Positions 55,863 through 64,000 are shown, counted from the stretch's first letter. The stretch is DNA of 64,000 nt from an uncultured Bacteroidales bacterium (GCA_946406355.1 CAMJKI010000002.1:1-64000), one strand, 5' to 3'. Translations and numbers: made by a program. Notes: generated by a model not told the origin, from the sequence alone.

Positions 55863-56047
55863 ATTTCTATATCTAAGTCTTTCAGTATTTTCCTTGATGT
55901 CCGGTATGCAACCTCCTTTCCCTTATGAAAAGGTACAGTATAGATTTTCCCATTTTTTTCGTATCTCACATGGCTGCCTTTTCCCCTGTTTTCCAGTTTT
56001 GTCCAACCGTTTTGGACAATGATTCGATGCAGTTCCGAATACTTCAT
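55859..56047 (-). CDS. hicA: HicA-type mRNA interferase toxin
   Basis: 62 residues; a double-stranded-RNA-binding-like fold that cleaves mRNA. The catalytic His is His26 in RGKGSHVRYEKNGK, and VPFHKGKEVAYRTSRKILKD is the usual second half. Together with hicB it forms a type II toxin-antitoxin module. It runs on the chromosome between housekeeping genes with no mobile-element hallmarks. A TATATTTG box ends one base before the ATG. Confidence 0.9.
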   Translation of the reverse strand: MKYSELHRIIVQNGWTKLENRGKGSHVRYEKNGKIYTVPFHKGKEVAYRTSRKILKDLDIEI

Positions 56048-56048
56048 A

Positions 56049-56056
56049 CAAATATA
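56049..56056 (-). promoter_or_regulatory. hicA -7-like box, one base from the start codon
   Basis: TATATTTG on the minus strand, separated from the hicA ATG by a single base. Transcription from it would begin at or just inside the ATG. Confidence 0.4.
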
Positions 56057-56082
56057 GATATTTTTCTATAAAACAGACCGAT

Positions 56083-57036
56083 TTATTGATTATTTTCTAT
56101 TATATCCAGCCACACGGGGCAGTGGTCGGATACGCCGGCCTGGTAGCGGGGGCCGGAATAAGTGCGGAGGGGTTTGGTGCCGCCGTGGGCGGCGTCGGGA
56201 ACTTGCAGGAAAGGGATATACAGGATTTTCATGGCAGCCGGAAGGCAGGCGGGTGTAACGTAAAACTGGTCGATAAGGTCCCATTGGCCGTCGTACTTGA
56301 TGGTGCCCTTTCCCTGCCGGTGAAGCGCTTCCGCCATGGGCACAAAAGTGGGCTCCAGCAGCTTGTAAACGGGGTTTTCCGGCGTATCGTTGAAGTCTCC
56401 GGTGGCGATGATGCGCGTTTCGCCCAGGGCAGACAGGGAATCGGCCAGGAAACGGAGGCGCTCTACGGCCAGGCGCCTGCGAGGTTCGGAAATGGCCGCT
56501 CCGCCGTACTTGGACGGGTGGTGGTTCACCAGCACGGAAAAGGCCCCCGGCGGGCCGATAAAGCGGCAAAGCAGGATGTCGCGGGTTGCCATTACCGAAT
56601 CGGCCTGGAAAAGATGGCAGGGGCGGGCGTCGGTCAGCTGCAGGCGGGTGCTGCGGTAGAGCAGGGCCACATCAATGCCCCGGGGGTCCGGCGAATCGAA
56701 ATGAACATACTTATAGTCCAGTTTCCGCAACGCGGTTTCCTGCAGCAAACGCCTGAGTACAAAGGCGTTTTCCACTTCGGCAAAGCCTATTACATCCGGC
56801 AGGCCCCCTTCGGCCGACCCGGCCCAGAGGATGCCTTTGGCAATGGCGTTGCACTTGGCAAGGAAGCGTTTCTTGGTCCAGCGCCGTTCCCCCCGGGAGG
56901 AGAATTCGGCGTCGGACACCGATGTGGAGTCGTTCCGGTAGTCGAAGAAGTTTTCCAGGTTCCAGAACATTACCCGGAGCGTATCTTCCTGCGGCCGCGA
57001 AACAAACAGCAGGCAGGCCAGTAAAAAAGTTCCCAT
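56083..57036 (-). CDS. Endonuclease/exonuclease/phosphatase family protein
   Basis: 317 residues from ATG 57036; a TTG two codons upstream lies in the -7 box. A short signal peptide (MGTFLLACLLFVSRP region) sends it to the envelope. EEP motifs run in order: RVMFWNLENFFDYRND, DVIGFAEVENAF with the metal Glu, SVLVNHHPSKYGG, IIATGDFNDTPENPVY, and the catalytic SDHCPVWLDI at the end. These enzymes cleave phosphodiesters in nucleic acids or phospholipids; the substrate here is unknown. A TATATTTG box ends three bases before the ATG. Confidence 0.88.
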   Translation of the reverse strand: MGTFLLACLLFVSRPQEDTLRVMFWNLENFFDYRNDSTSVSDAEFSSRGERRWTKKRFLAKCNAIAKGILWAGSAEGGLPDVIGFAEVENAFVLRRLLQETALRKLDYKYVHFDSPDPRGIDVALLYRSTRLQLTDARPCHLFQADSVMATRDILLCRFIGPPGAFSVLVNHHPSKYGGAAISEPRRRLAVERLRFLADSLSALGETRIIATGDFNDTPENPVYKLLEPTFVPMAEALHRQGKGTIKYDGQWDLIDQFYVTPACLPAAMKILYIPFLQVPDAAHGGTKPLRTYSGPRYQAGVSDHCPVWLDIIENNQ

Positions 57037-57039
57037 GCC

Positions 57040-57047
57040 CAAATATA
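57040..57047 (-). promoter_or_regulatory. -7 box of the EEP-family gene
   Basis: TATATTTG on the minus strand, three bases from the ATG at 57036, predicting a leaderless transcript. Confidence 0.5.
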
Positions 57048-57066
57048 AGGCACGGGAACAGAACGC

Positions 57067-57108
57067 ATCGGTTAAAACATTAAAATGTGACGAAATGTTT
57101 TAACCGAT
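57067..57108 (-). terminator. Long hairpin after the metallopeptidase-barrel gene
   Basis: ATCGGTTAAAACATT pairs perfectly with AATGTTTTAACCGAT (15 bp) around 12 bases, directly after the stop of the gene ending at 57109. AT-rich and without a separate U-run. Confidence 0.6.
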
Positions 57109-60100
57109 TTACAGGTCAAAATTGAATATCATGCTCACACTGAAGGGTTTCCCGTCGGTCACCTTGCTGTAGGCCGATCCGCCCAGACAGGAGAAGGAAA
57201 CGCCCACATCGCCTTCAAAGTTGAAGAAGAGCAGATGAGCTACCCGGGCCGACAGGTCGGCTCCGGCGCTCCAGAGGTTACCCCCCTGGAAACCGCAGAA
57301 GTCGAAGTGGGGCGTAAGCCGGAAGTTCTTGATATAGGTAACGAAGCCCAGGGAAAGGTCTCCCACATAGATGGGGATGGCATAATCGGCCGTTACGCGG
57401 TACTGAAAGGTGCTGTTATGGCTAACCTGCGGACCGGCCGACGCGGGGAATCCCCGGGGCAGGAAACCGGCATAGGCTTCTCCAAACATAGTGTTGGTTC
57501 TGTTAATCTGCCACTGGTACAGACCGGTGAGCCGGAGCCCCTGCGGCAGCCACAGGCCGGGCAGATAGCCATAGCCGTAAAGGTAGGCTACGGGCGCATA
57601 TACCTGGGAAAGGCCCAGCCGCATGCTGGCGCCCGCCTCCAGGCCGATGCCCAGTCGCGGATAGGTGCCCGCCTGGGCCACCGGCAGCATCCAGTAGCCC
57701 CGCAGAGAGGCGGAAAGCCGCTGGAGAAAATGCACGTCTCCGTCTGTGAAGCCGGCAATGTGGTATCGGACCGGAAGGCCTTCAAAAAGTTGATCCGGAA
57801 CCTCCCACAGGGTTGCGGCCGTGGAAAAAGAGCTGTTGGAGAAAGTATAAGAAAGCTTGGGAATCAGGCCGCCGAGCATGCCGCCTTTGTTGAACTTAAG
57901 CGGCACGTACGCATTCAGGTTAAAGGAAAAGGACGGATAGTTCCGTTTGACGGAGTTCGTAGACAGCGAAGTGGAATTGGGGCGCTTATACCAGTTAAGA
58001 TGGTATTGCCGCGCCTGGCTGCCACCCAGGTCGAATGAGGCCTCAAAAACCGGGTACAGCCCGGTGTAGGTCAGTTTTCCATGCAGGGAATGCGACCAGC
58101 TATCCCCCTTTTTCTCGCCGGGATGGGCGCTGTAACCCACGTAGCCGAACATGCTGGAAAGGGTGTTCTGGAAAAAGCCCGTAACCCCCAGCGAGGCGGT
58201 TTCGTAGGAGAAGTCGAAGCTTTGGTCCTGCAGGGCGTCGTAATTCAAATAGAAGGGGAACCACGTGTGGAAATGCACCAGATGCGGGAGCTTGCGATAA
58301 GGCTTGGGTTCCGACATCTCCACCGGCGCATCGGCTGCCGGAACAGGCCCCAGGGCCCTTTCCTGGGCCATCAGGGCATCTTCCATGGGGTAAGTATGCA
58401 CATCGGCAAAGCGCACTTCCCGGGGCTGCAGGGCTTCCATCGGCGTACGGAAAAGCATCGTTCCCTCCAGCGTCTGCGCCACATAATAGAGGAAACCGTC
58501 CTCTTCGGCGGCATCCGTGAGCCCGTAGCGGGCCGATGTATACTGCAACAGCTTTCCCTCTTCCGGATAATAGCGGTACAGTTCATTGGAGCCGTCGCGG
58601 TCCGATATCCACTCCAGCACGCCGTCCGCGGCGGCCAGGTTCACCAAGATCTGGATGCAGGGCTCCAGGACGGTATCCCACTTGCCTTCGGCCGATACGT
58701 GATAGAGTCCGGCGCCTTTTTCCGAAATGCCCGCCACATAGAAGGTATTGTCTTTCCACCAGGCAATTTCGGTGGCCTGGATGCCGTCCGGCACGCGAAT
58801 CCTTTGAAGGATCTTGCCATCTGTGGCGCTCAGGAAAACCAGATTGTTGCCACCCTCCCAGGGGTACTCCAGACAGCACAGATACTGCCCGTCCGGCGAG
58901 GAAGTAGGGTCGTACAGCCTTCCCTCGTGCGTAAGATCCCGGACTTTCTTTCTGGTAATATCGTAATAGCGGATGATGGAGCGGTGTGCCAGCTCCCAGC
59001 GCGTGTCCGCTACCGTTTCCGACCAGTACAGGCGTTTGAAATGCTCTTCGGCCCAGAGGGAGCCGATGCCGGAAGACAGGGGGGCCAGGATATCCTCTTT
59101 CCCGTCCCGGTAGGCTATCAGTTCCCGTCCCCGGGCGTTGTCGTCCCTCAGCAGATAGATGGTTCCGTCCAGCGGCGCGGCGGAACTGTACGAGCGGGGA
59201 AGGTTTTTGGCGTGGGTGAGCTGCTCCTGCGGAATGAAGGGGGCGCGGGCATCGGCCTCTTCCTGCCACTGGCTGTTCATGCCCTGAAGAATCTCTGTGA
59301 AGGTTTCCTTAAACCGCTTTCCAGAGCGTTCCTCGGCTGTTTTTTTCATATTCAGCTGGGTAAAGCTGAAGGGGCGACGGCGGGAGCGGGCCAGGAAATC
59401 GGCCGTAAACTGCGGGTAGTCGTAGAAGTAACGCACGCCGCCGATGGTTATATAGCCCAAAGTATAGTAGTCGGGCGTATAATGCTTATAGGAGCCATAG
59501 CGCCAGCGGTCCCAGGTACGGAAGTCCCCCTGGTCCAGAGCCACGCGGTAATAGTTCAGGAAATCGGCCGTGCGGGCGCGCGTGCCGTATCCGAAGCCGG
59601 TTTCCGCCGCCACGGCGTCCCCTTCGGCCAGGGCCAGGTCCAGATAGAACAGGAAGCCCAGGGGACTCGCTGCCTCACCGGCCAGATAGTTCAACGGCTT
59701 CAGCCAGCCGGTGTAGCCCATTTGCAGCTGCGCCTGGTGCCGCGGCTCATGGGTGGCCAGCTGGATATCCCAGGGAGAGGGCGTTCCGCCGTCATGGTCC
59801 ATCACCGTATAGAATTCCATCCGGGCGGGCGCCCAGCCCACGGATCCGTTGGAAAATCCGTTGCGGGTGTGCAGCACCACCGGCATTTTCTTTCTCCACT
59901 GCAGTTCGCCGGGCATAAGGCCGATGCTGTAGCCGGCAGGAACACGGAAGCGCTCCAGCAGGCGGGCGTAATTCCGGGCCAGGGAGTCGGCGCCCTTTGG
60001 GTAAATCACCTGATAATAAGGCGTTTCTATGCTGTACCACCGTAAATGCCCCGGGTCTGTACCCTTTTGGTAGAACTGTGCGCGGGCACATAGGGATGCC

Positions 60101-60144
60101 GCCAGAAGGGCTATTACGGTAAGGCAAATCTTTCTTTCCTTCAT
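57109..60144 (-). CDS. Outer-membrane protein with HEPRH metallopeptidase domain, propeller and barrel
   Basis: 1011 residues with signal peptide (MKERKICLTVIALLAASLCARAQ). Residues 30-300 resemble a gluzincin peptidase: HEPRH at 132-136 is a full HExxH, and Glu174 in ALAEGDAVAAE sits where the third zinc ligand belongs. Residues 320-620 are repeats like a TolB/DPP-IV propeller (LYDPTSSPDGQYLCCLEYPW, GVLEWISDRDGSNELYRYYP). The last 350 residues alternate like a barrel and end FSVSMIFNFDL, a typical aromatic C-terminus. I cannot name a characterised homologue. A surface or periplasmic peptidase tethered to its own barrel is inferred. Confidence 0.75.
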   Translation of the reverse strand: MKERKICLTVIALLAASLCARAQFYQKGTDPGHLRWYSIETPYYQVIYPKGADSLARNYARLLERFRVPAGYSIGLMPGELQWRKKMPVVLHTRNGFSNGSVGWAPARMEFYTVMDHDGGTPSPWDIQLATHEPRHQAQLQMGYTGWLKPLNYLAGEAASPLGFLFYLDLALAEGDAVAAETGFGYGTRARTADFLNYYRVALDQGDFRTWDRWRYGSYKHYTPDYYTLGYITIGGVRYFYDYPQFTADFLARSRRRPFSFTQLNMKKTAEERSGKRFKETFTEILQGMNSQWQEEADARAPFIPQEQLTHAKNLPRSYSSAAPLDGTIYLLRDDNARGRELIAYRDGKEDILAPLSSGIGSLWAEEHFKRLYWSETVADTRWELAHRSIIRYYDITRKKVRDLTHEGRLYDPTSSPDGQYLCCLEYPWEGGNNLVFLSATDGKILQRIRVPDGIQATEIAWWKDNTFYVAGISEKGAGLYHVSAEGKWDTVLEPCIQILVNLAAADGVLEWISDRDGSNELYRYYPEEGKLLQYTSARYGLTDAAEEDGFLYYVAQTLEGTMLFRTPMEALQPREVRFADVHTYPMEDALMAQERALGPVPAADAPVEMSEPKPYRKLPHLVHFHTWFPFYLNYDALQDQSFDFSYETASLGVTGFFQNTLSSMFGYVGYSAHPGEKKGDSWSHSLHGKLTYTGLYPVFEASFDLGGSQARQYHLNWYKRPNSTSLSTNSVKRNYPSFSFNLNAYVPLKFNKGGMLGGLIPKLSYTFSNSSFSTAATLWEVPDQLFEGLPVRYHIAGFTDGDVHFLQRLSASLRGYWMLPVAQAGTYPRLGIGLEAGASMRLGLSQVYAPVAYLYGYGYLPGLWLPQGLRLTGLYQWQINRTNTMFGEAYAGFLPRGFPASAGPQVSHNSTFQYRVTADYAIPIYVGDLSLGFVTYIKNFRLTPHFDFCGFQGGNLWSAGADLSARVAHLLFFNFEGDVGVSFSCLGGSAYSKVTDGKPFSVSMIFNFDL

Positions 60145-60148
60145 ACTA

Positions 60149-60156
60149 CAAAATTA
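60149..60156 (-). promoter_or_regulatory. -7 box of the metallopeptidase-barrel gene
   Basis: TAATTTTG on the minus strand, four bases from the ATG at 60144. Confidence 0.5.
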
Positions 60157-60178
60157 ATGATTTCTTGAAATATTTCAT

Positions 60179-60186
60179 TAAATTTG
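60179..60186 (+). promoter_or_regulatory. thyA -7 promoter box
   Basis: TAAATTTG ends four bases before the thyA ATG at 60191; the divergent gene's box is 22 bases away. Confidence 0.55.
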
Positions 60187-60190
60187 TCCT

Positions 60191-60985
60191 ATGCAACAAT
60201 ACCTGGATCTGCTCAAACATATCCGCGCCAACGGCGTTATGAAGGAAGACCGCACCGGTACCGGCACCCAAAGCGTGTTCGGCTATCAGATGCGCTTCAA
60301 CCTGGCCGACGGATTCCCCCTTCTCACCACCAAAAAGGTGCACCTGAAGTCTATCATTTACGAGCTGCTGTGGTTCCTGGCCGGGGACACTAACATCAAA
60401 TACCTGCAGGATCATGGCGTAACCATCTGGGACGAATGGGCCGATGAAAACGGCAACCTGGGACCCGTTTATGGGTACCAATGGCGCAATTGGCCCGCTC
60501 CGGACGGGCAGGTTATCGACCAGATTTCAATGGTAATCGACACAATTCGCAAGAATCCGGACTCCAGAAGAATGATGGTAACGGCTTGGAACCCGGCCGA
60601 CGTGGAAAAAATGGCCCTGCCGCCCTGCCACTGCCTGTTCCAGTTCTATGTGGCCGACGGAAAGCTTTCCTGTCAGCTTTATCAGCGCAGTGCCGATGTA
60701 TTTTTGGGTGTTCCGTTTAACATTGCTTCCTATGCGCTGTTAACCCTTATGGTGGCACAGGTTACCGGTCTGCAGCCCGGGGAATTTGTGCACACCACGG
60801 GCGATACCCACCTTTACAGGAACCATTTCGAGCAAGTGGAACTGCAGCTTTCCCGCGAACCGCGTCCGCTGCCCGTGATGAAGCTGAATCCGGACGTCAA
60901 GTCCATTTTCGATTTCAAATATGAAGATTTCACTCTGGAAGGCTATAACCCGTGGCCGGCCATCAAAGCACCCGTCGCAGTCTAA
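60191..60985 (+). CDS. thyA: Thymidylate synthase
   Basis: 264 residues; makes dTMP from dUMP and methylene-tetrahydrofolate. Family motifs run from [20 protein letters not shown] to the catalytic Cys in [14 protein letters not shown]. The dUMP-binding region [19 protein letters not shown] and the [16 protein letters not shown] motif follow, and the chain ends in the usual IKAPVAV. folA starts one base later, so both steps of the thymidylate cycle are made together. Confidence 0.98.
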   Translation: MQQYLDLLKHIRANGVMKEDRTGTGTQSVFGYQMRFNLADGFPLLTTKKVHLKSIIYELLWFLAGDTNIKYLQDHGVTIWDEWADENGNLGPVYGYQWRNWPAPDGQVIDQISMVIDTIRKNPDSRRMMVTAWNPADVEKMALPPCHCLFQFYVADGKLSCQLYQRSADVFLGVPFNIASYALLTLMVAQVTGLQPGEFVHTTGDTHLYRNHFEQVELQLSREPRPLPVMKLNPDVKSIFDFKYEDFTLEGYNPWPAIKAPVAV

Positions 60986-60986
60986 A

Positions 60987-61481
60987 ATGGAAAAAAACTT
61001 AATCGTAGCCGTTGCCGACAACTGGGGCATCGGCATTAAAAACACCCTTCCGTGGCATATTGCGGAAGATCTGAAATACTTCAAGCAAACCACCAAGGGC
61101 TTTCCCGTGATCATGGGCCGGACCACCTATTTCTCCCTGCCCTTCCGTCCGCTGCCGGGCCGCAAGAACATTGTGCTGAACCTGGGCGGGGACCCTATCC
61201 CGGAGGTAACTTGTGTGTATTCCTTCGACGAGGCCTATGCCGAAGCCGAAAAAACCGGAGCCGCCAAGTGCTTCGTGATGGGCGGCGCCTCGGTGTACCG
61301 GGCCGCCATGCCGGATATGGACAGGCTCTACATTACCCACGTGCACACCGTGCTTCCGGATGCCGATGTCTTTTTCCCGGAAATTGACCCGGCCGTTTGG
61401 GAGCGTGAAAGCACTTCCGAAACCCATATAGATCCGGAAACGGGCTTCTCCTTTGAATTTGTGGTATATAAAAAACGCTAA
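60987..61481 (+). CDS. folA: Dihydrofolate reductase
   Basis: 164 residues from ATG 60987; an in-frame earlier start inside thyA is rejected. It regenerates tetrahydrofolate after thymidylate synthase. Motifs: LIVAVADNWGIGIKNTLPWH, then LKYFKQTTKGFPVIMGRTTY, LPGRKNIVLNLG and CFVMGGASVYRAAMPDMDRL. The acidic substrate residue is the Glu of WHIAEDLKYF. Four bases before galM, giving a three-gene operon. Confidence 0.97.
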   Translation: MEKNLIVAVADNWGIGIKNTLPWHIAEDLKYFKQTTKGFPVIMGRTTYFSLPFRPLPGRKNIVLNLGGDPIPEVTCVYSFDEAYAEAEKTGAAKCFVMGGASVYRAAMPDMDRLYITHVHTVLPDADVFFPEIDPAVWERESTSETHIDPETGFSFEFVVYKKR

Positions 61482-61485
61482 AGCA

Positions 61486-62526
61486 ATGACTATAACAAAA
61501 GAACTGTGGGGAAAAACTCCCGAGGGCAAGGAAGTTCTGTTCTACACCCTTAAAAACGCCTCCGGCGCGTACGTAAAGCTGTGCAACATTGGCGCTGCCA
61601 TCACTTCCATCGTGGTTCCGGACAAAAACGGCAAGCTGGGAGACATAGCGTTGGGTTACGCCAACCCGCTGGACTATATCGGCGACGGCCCCTGCATGGG
61701 CAAGGTGCCCGGCCGCTTTGCCAACCGCATTGCCAAGGGCAAGTTCACCCTGGCCGGCAAGGAATACACCTTGCCCGTCAACTGCGGCCCCAACCACCTG
61801 CACGGCGGCCCGGAAGGCTTCATGAACCAAGTTTGGGACAGCCGCATAGAGGGCGATTCCGTGGAATTCATGTACTTCTCGGAAGATGGCGAGTCCGGCT
61901 ATCCCGGCAACATGAAGGTGGTGGCCCATTACACCTGGAGCGAGGACAATTCCCTCAAGCTCATCCTCACGGCCGAAACCGACGCCCTCACGGTAGTCAA
62001 TCTTACCAACCACGTATATGTGAACCTGAACGGCGACGGCAGCGGCACGGTGCTTAACCATAAACTGGAGCTGAACGCCTCCCAGTGGCTGCCCACGGAC
62101 CCCACCCTCATTCCGGAAGGCGACCCTGCCGACGTGGCCGGAACGCCCATGGACTTTGTGGAAGCCAAGCCCCTCGGCCAGGACATCAAGGCCGATTTCC
62201 CGGCCCTGAAATACGGCAAGGGTTACGACAACTGCTGGCTGGTAGACGGTGCCATGCCCGGCCAGCTTAACACGGTGGCCGACCTGTGGGGCGACGTCTC
62301 CGGCCGTCACATGGAGGTGCTTTCCACGCTTCCGGCCGTACAGGTATATACCGGAAACTGGCTCAAGGGCAGCCCCAAGGGCAAAAACGGCGAGTACGAA
62401 GACTACGACGGCGTGGCCATCGAGTGCCAGAAGTGCCCGGATTCCCCCAACCGGCCCGACTTCCCCTCCACCGAGCTCCGGCCCGGCGAAGTGTTCGAAG
62501 AGGCTATCATCTGGGTATTCGACTAA
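61486..62526 (+). CDS. galM: Aldose 1-epimerase (galactose mutarotase)
   Basis: 346 residues from ATG 61486; interconverts alpha and beta galactose before GalK. The fold is shown by GAAITSIVVPDKNGKLGDIA, FANRIAKGKFTLAG, NHLHGGPEGFMNQVWD with the catalytic His, LTNHVYVNLNGDGSG with the second, and the catalytic Glu in VAIECQKCPDSPNRPDFPST. It shares an operon with thyA and folA. Its TAA overlaps the stop of the convergent gene by two bases, and its terminator lies inside that gene. Confidence 0.96.
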   Translation: MTITKELWGKTPEGKEVLFYTLKNASGAYVKLCNIGAAITSIVVPDKNGKLGDIALGYANPLDYIGDGPCMGKVPGRFANRIAKGKFTLAGKEYTLPVNCGPNHLHGGPEGFMNQVWDSRIEGDSVEFMYFSEDGESGYPGNMKVVAHYTWSEDNSLKLILTAETDALTVVNLTNHVYVNLNGDGSGTVLNHKLELNASQWLPTDPTLIPEGDPADVAGTPMDFVEAKPLGQDIKADFPALKYGKGYDNCWLVDGAMPGQLNTVADLWGDVSGRHMEVLSTLPAVQVYTGNWLKGSPKGKNGEYEDYDGVAIECQKCPDSPNRPDFPSTELRPGEVFEEAIIWVFD

Positions 62527-63479
62527 AGCGTTTCAAAAAACGTTATTACGTTCTCCTGGGGGGCATCCTTCAGGAGAATTTTTTTATCCCGGTCCAGCAG
62601 ATAAAGGGACGGGATGCCACGGACGTTGTATATACGGTCGTTGGTAACGGCCAGCCGATGGTCGTACCCGCAAATCCAGCTTTTGGGAAAACTGTCCGCC
62701 TGGGCCATCCAGTCCTCGATTTCGGGGTCTATGAAGATATCCACCACCTTCAGCCGGCCGTCGGCGATGGCCCGGCTTACCCGGGGCATCTGCTCCATCA
62801 GTTCCATCAGCTCCCGGCAGGCATTGCAGCCCGGGTTGCCAAAGATCAGGAGGGTATAATCGGCCTGTATGCCGTGCAGGGTGTGTACTTTGCCTTGCGC
62901 ATCCGTGAAGGGAAAGTCCGTGGCCACCGAGCCGACGGGGTTCCTGGCGCACATCTGGGCGTCGTAGCGGTATTTGGGCCGATAGGCGTCCTTCACCAGT
63001 TCCGATTCGGCCAGGAGGGCGGCATACACACCGTACAAATCTTCGCAGCGCACGGGGGAGTTGGGGTCGTAAAGATACTTGTTTGCCAGTTCGGCCATCT
63101 GCGGGAACAGATTGGACTCCGGATAGCGCCGGCCGAAGGTTTCCGCCCTTGCGAACAGCCGTGCCACCGCTCCCCTGGCGGCCTGCATGGGAACATTCTG
63201 CAGCAGCGTGGCATACAGGCCCATCTGCCCTTCCAGCTCCTGCAGCGCCACGCCGTTTACCGTAAGCGAGTCGCAATAATACACGGCCGATGTATCCGTG
63301 AACCGGTCCCACTGGTGGTTTACCATATAATCTACCCGGTCTTCCGCCTCTGTTATCATGGAAGGAATTTCCACTTCCGGGAAAGCGCGGCGGGCGGGTT
63401 GGACCGGCGATTTTGCCTGCCTGCCACCGCAGGAAGCCAGGAGCAAAACGGCCAGCAATATGCCTGTAATCCTTTTCAT
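62523..63479 (-). CDS. DUF5106/thioredoxin-like lipoprotein
   Basis: 318 residues. The lipobox LLLASC gives Cys17. A helical domain (about 40-175) matches the DUF5106 type, and a thioredoxin fold begins near 183 with VATDFPFTDAQGKVHTLHGI. The CxxC site is Cys218-Asn-Ala-Cys221 in LLIFGNPGCNACRELMELM. VRGIPSLYLLDRDKKILLKD near the end holds the cis-Pro. It probably exchanges disulfides in the envelope; partner unknown. Its -7 box ends seven bases before the ATG. Confidence 0.88.
   Translation of the reverse strand: MKRITGILLAVLLLASCGGRQAKSPVQPARRAFPEVEIPSMITEAEDRVDYMVNHQWDRFTDTSAVYYCDSLTVNGVALQELEGQMGLYATLLQNVPMQAARGAVARLFARAETFGRRYPESNLFPQMAELANKYLYDPNSPVRCEDLYGVYAALLAESELVKDAYRPKYRYDAQMCARNPVGSVATDFPFTDAQGKVHTLHGIQADYTLLIFGNPGCNACRELMELMEQMPRVSRAIADGRLKVVDIFIDPEIEDWMAQADSFPKSWICGYDHRLAVTNDRIYNVRGIPSLYLLDRDKKILLKDAPQENVITFFETL
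62551..62585 (+). terminator. galM operon terminator inside the convergent coding sequence
   Basis: TTCTCCTG pairs with CAGGAGAA (8 bp) around a 12-base loop and is followed by seven T on the plus strand. The whole element lies within the last codons of the minus-strand DUF5106 gene. Confidence 0.75.
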
Positions 63480-63486
63480 AGCATAG

Positions 63487-63494
63487 CAAATTTA
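63487..63494 (-). promoter_or_regulatory. -7 box of the thioredoxin-like lipoprotein gene
   Basis: TAAATTTG on the minus strand, seven bases from the ATG at 63479. Confidence 0.5.
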
Positions 63495-63516
63495 GGTATT
63501 TATTTCAAGAAATCCT

Positions 63517-63524
63517 TATCTTTG
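63517..63524 (+). promoter_or_regulatory. -7 box of the sodium symporter gene
   Basis: TATCTTTG, 19 bases before the ATG at 63544. Confidence 0.5.
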
Positions 63525-63543
63525 CGGAACGAACGAACTTAAC

Positions 63544-64000
63544 ATGGCAGCAAGAGAAAACTTCGGCAGCCGCGCGGCTGTTATTATGGCTATGGCGGGC
63601 TCTGCCATTGGCCTGGGAAATATCTGGCGCTTCCCCTATCTGGCTGGGGAAAACGGCGGAGCCGCCTTCATTATCATATATATAGTCTTTACCCTTATCC
63701 TTTCCCTGCCCATCTTTTTGGCAGAGTCGGTGCTGGGGCGCCGTTCGGGCACCAACAGCCGGGCGGCCATTTCTTCCCTCATTCCCGGACGTGCCGGCCG
63801 ATGGCTGGGTATGTTAACCGTAATTACGCCCCTCTGGATTGTTTCCTACTATTCCGTGGTGGGCGGCTGGTCGCTGGATTACCTGTCCCAGGCCCTTCGG
63901 CTAAGCTTTATCCATACCCCTCCGGAGCAGCTCACGGGCTTTTTCGAAGCCTTCATCGGCCGAACCTGGGTTCCACTCCTCTGCCACTTGGGCTTTCTGC
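63544..64000 (+). CDS. Neurotransmitter:sodium symporter (NSS/SNF) family transporter, cut by window edge
   Basis: I translated 152 codons from ATG 63544 to the end. The first helix carries the family hallmark SAIGLGNIWRFPYLAGENGG, where unwound residues bind sodium and substrate. Helix 2 (FIIIYIVFTLILSLPIFLAE) and helix 3 (LTVITPLWIVSYYSVVGGWS) follow. Bacterial members import amino acids with sodium. The substrate cannot be told from this part and the C-terminal two thirds are missing. Confidence 0.92.
   Translation, partial: MAARENFGSRAAVIMAMAGSAIGLGNIWRFPYLAGENGGAAFIIIYIVFTLILSLPIFLAESVLGRRSGTNSRAAISSLIPGRAGRWLGMLTVITPLWIVSYYSVVGGWSLDYLSQALRLSFIHTPPEQLTGFFEAFIGRTWVPLLCHLGFL

Noticed and set aside
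58081-60045. 654-residue plus-strand open frame opposite the HEPRH-barrel gene
   Set aside because: Shadow frame; the minus strand has a signal peptide, propeller repeats, barrel end, promoter and hairpin.

Overview
The window is chromosomal DNA of a Bacteroidota bacterium, most likely an uncultured gut Bacteroidales with a GC-rich coding sequence. The evidence is a SusC/SusD pair, a TonB-dependent receptor paired with a DUF4249 lipoprotein, a fused SecDF, FrdA/FrdB of the phylum type, many families found almost only in this phylum, and repeated TAnnTTTG -7 promoter boxes with no Shine-Dalgarno sequences. I found no rRNA, tRNA, CRISPR array, insertion sequence or prophage. I identify 48 genes; the first (secDF) and last (a sodium symporter) run off the ends.

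Layout. 1-6.6 kb: secDF, a PD40/SPOR envelope protein, and a large secreted zinc metalloprotease whose signal peptide is out of frame with its body. 6.6-15.2 kb, minus strand: dnaE, a DUF4923 protein, a tonB gene coupled to a ThiL homologue that has lost its catalytic residues, a membrane helix-turn-helix protein and glyS. 15.2-22.0 kb: folK and sufT-E-S diverging from ruvA, then mnmG-ybeY diverging from hflX. 22.3-32.4 kb, plus strand: a nutrient-uptake operon of susC, susD, two lipoproteins, a C10 cysteine protease and a lipoprotein that is only a TonB plug domain. 32.4-38.2 kb, minus strand: a TonB receptor, its DUF4249 partner and an MG2-like protein with its own plug-like segment. 38.2-42.1 kb: frdB, frdA, ruvB. 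42.3-52.8 kb, plus strand: mfd, coaX, an outer-membrane barrel, a TPR protein, lptC, ppiD, ychF. 52.9-60.1 kb, minus strand: CpXC protein, galK, a secreted nuclease, hicB/hicA, an EEP-family enzyme and a metallopeptidase-propeller-barrel protein. 60.2-64 kb: thyA-folA-galM, a thioredoxin-like lipoprotein and the symporter.

The most interesting feature is a set of signals placing the window near the replication origin. The 258-bp gap between the diverging genes ruvB and mfd is very AT-rich and, with the first bases of mfd, carries six copies of TTATCAAC, three of them TTATCAACA. Two ParB-type parS palindromes lie about 23 kb away in and beside mnmG. Neither replication use nor ParB binding is proved by sequence alone.

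Other points for follow-up: at least nine genes whose -7 box ends 1 to 7 bases before the start codon, which predicts leaderless or nearly leaderless mRNAs; two divergent gene pairs whose -7 boxes lie back to back; two barrel-less plug proteins encoded tail to tail between two complete TonB receptor loci; and an outer-membrane protein joining an HEPRH metallopeptidase domain to a propeller and a barrel.
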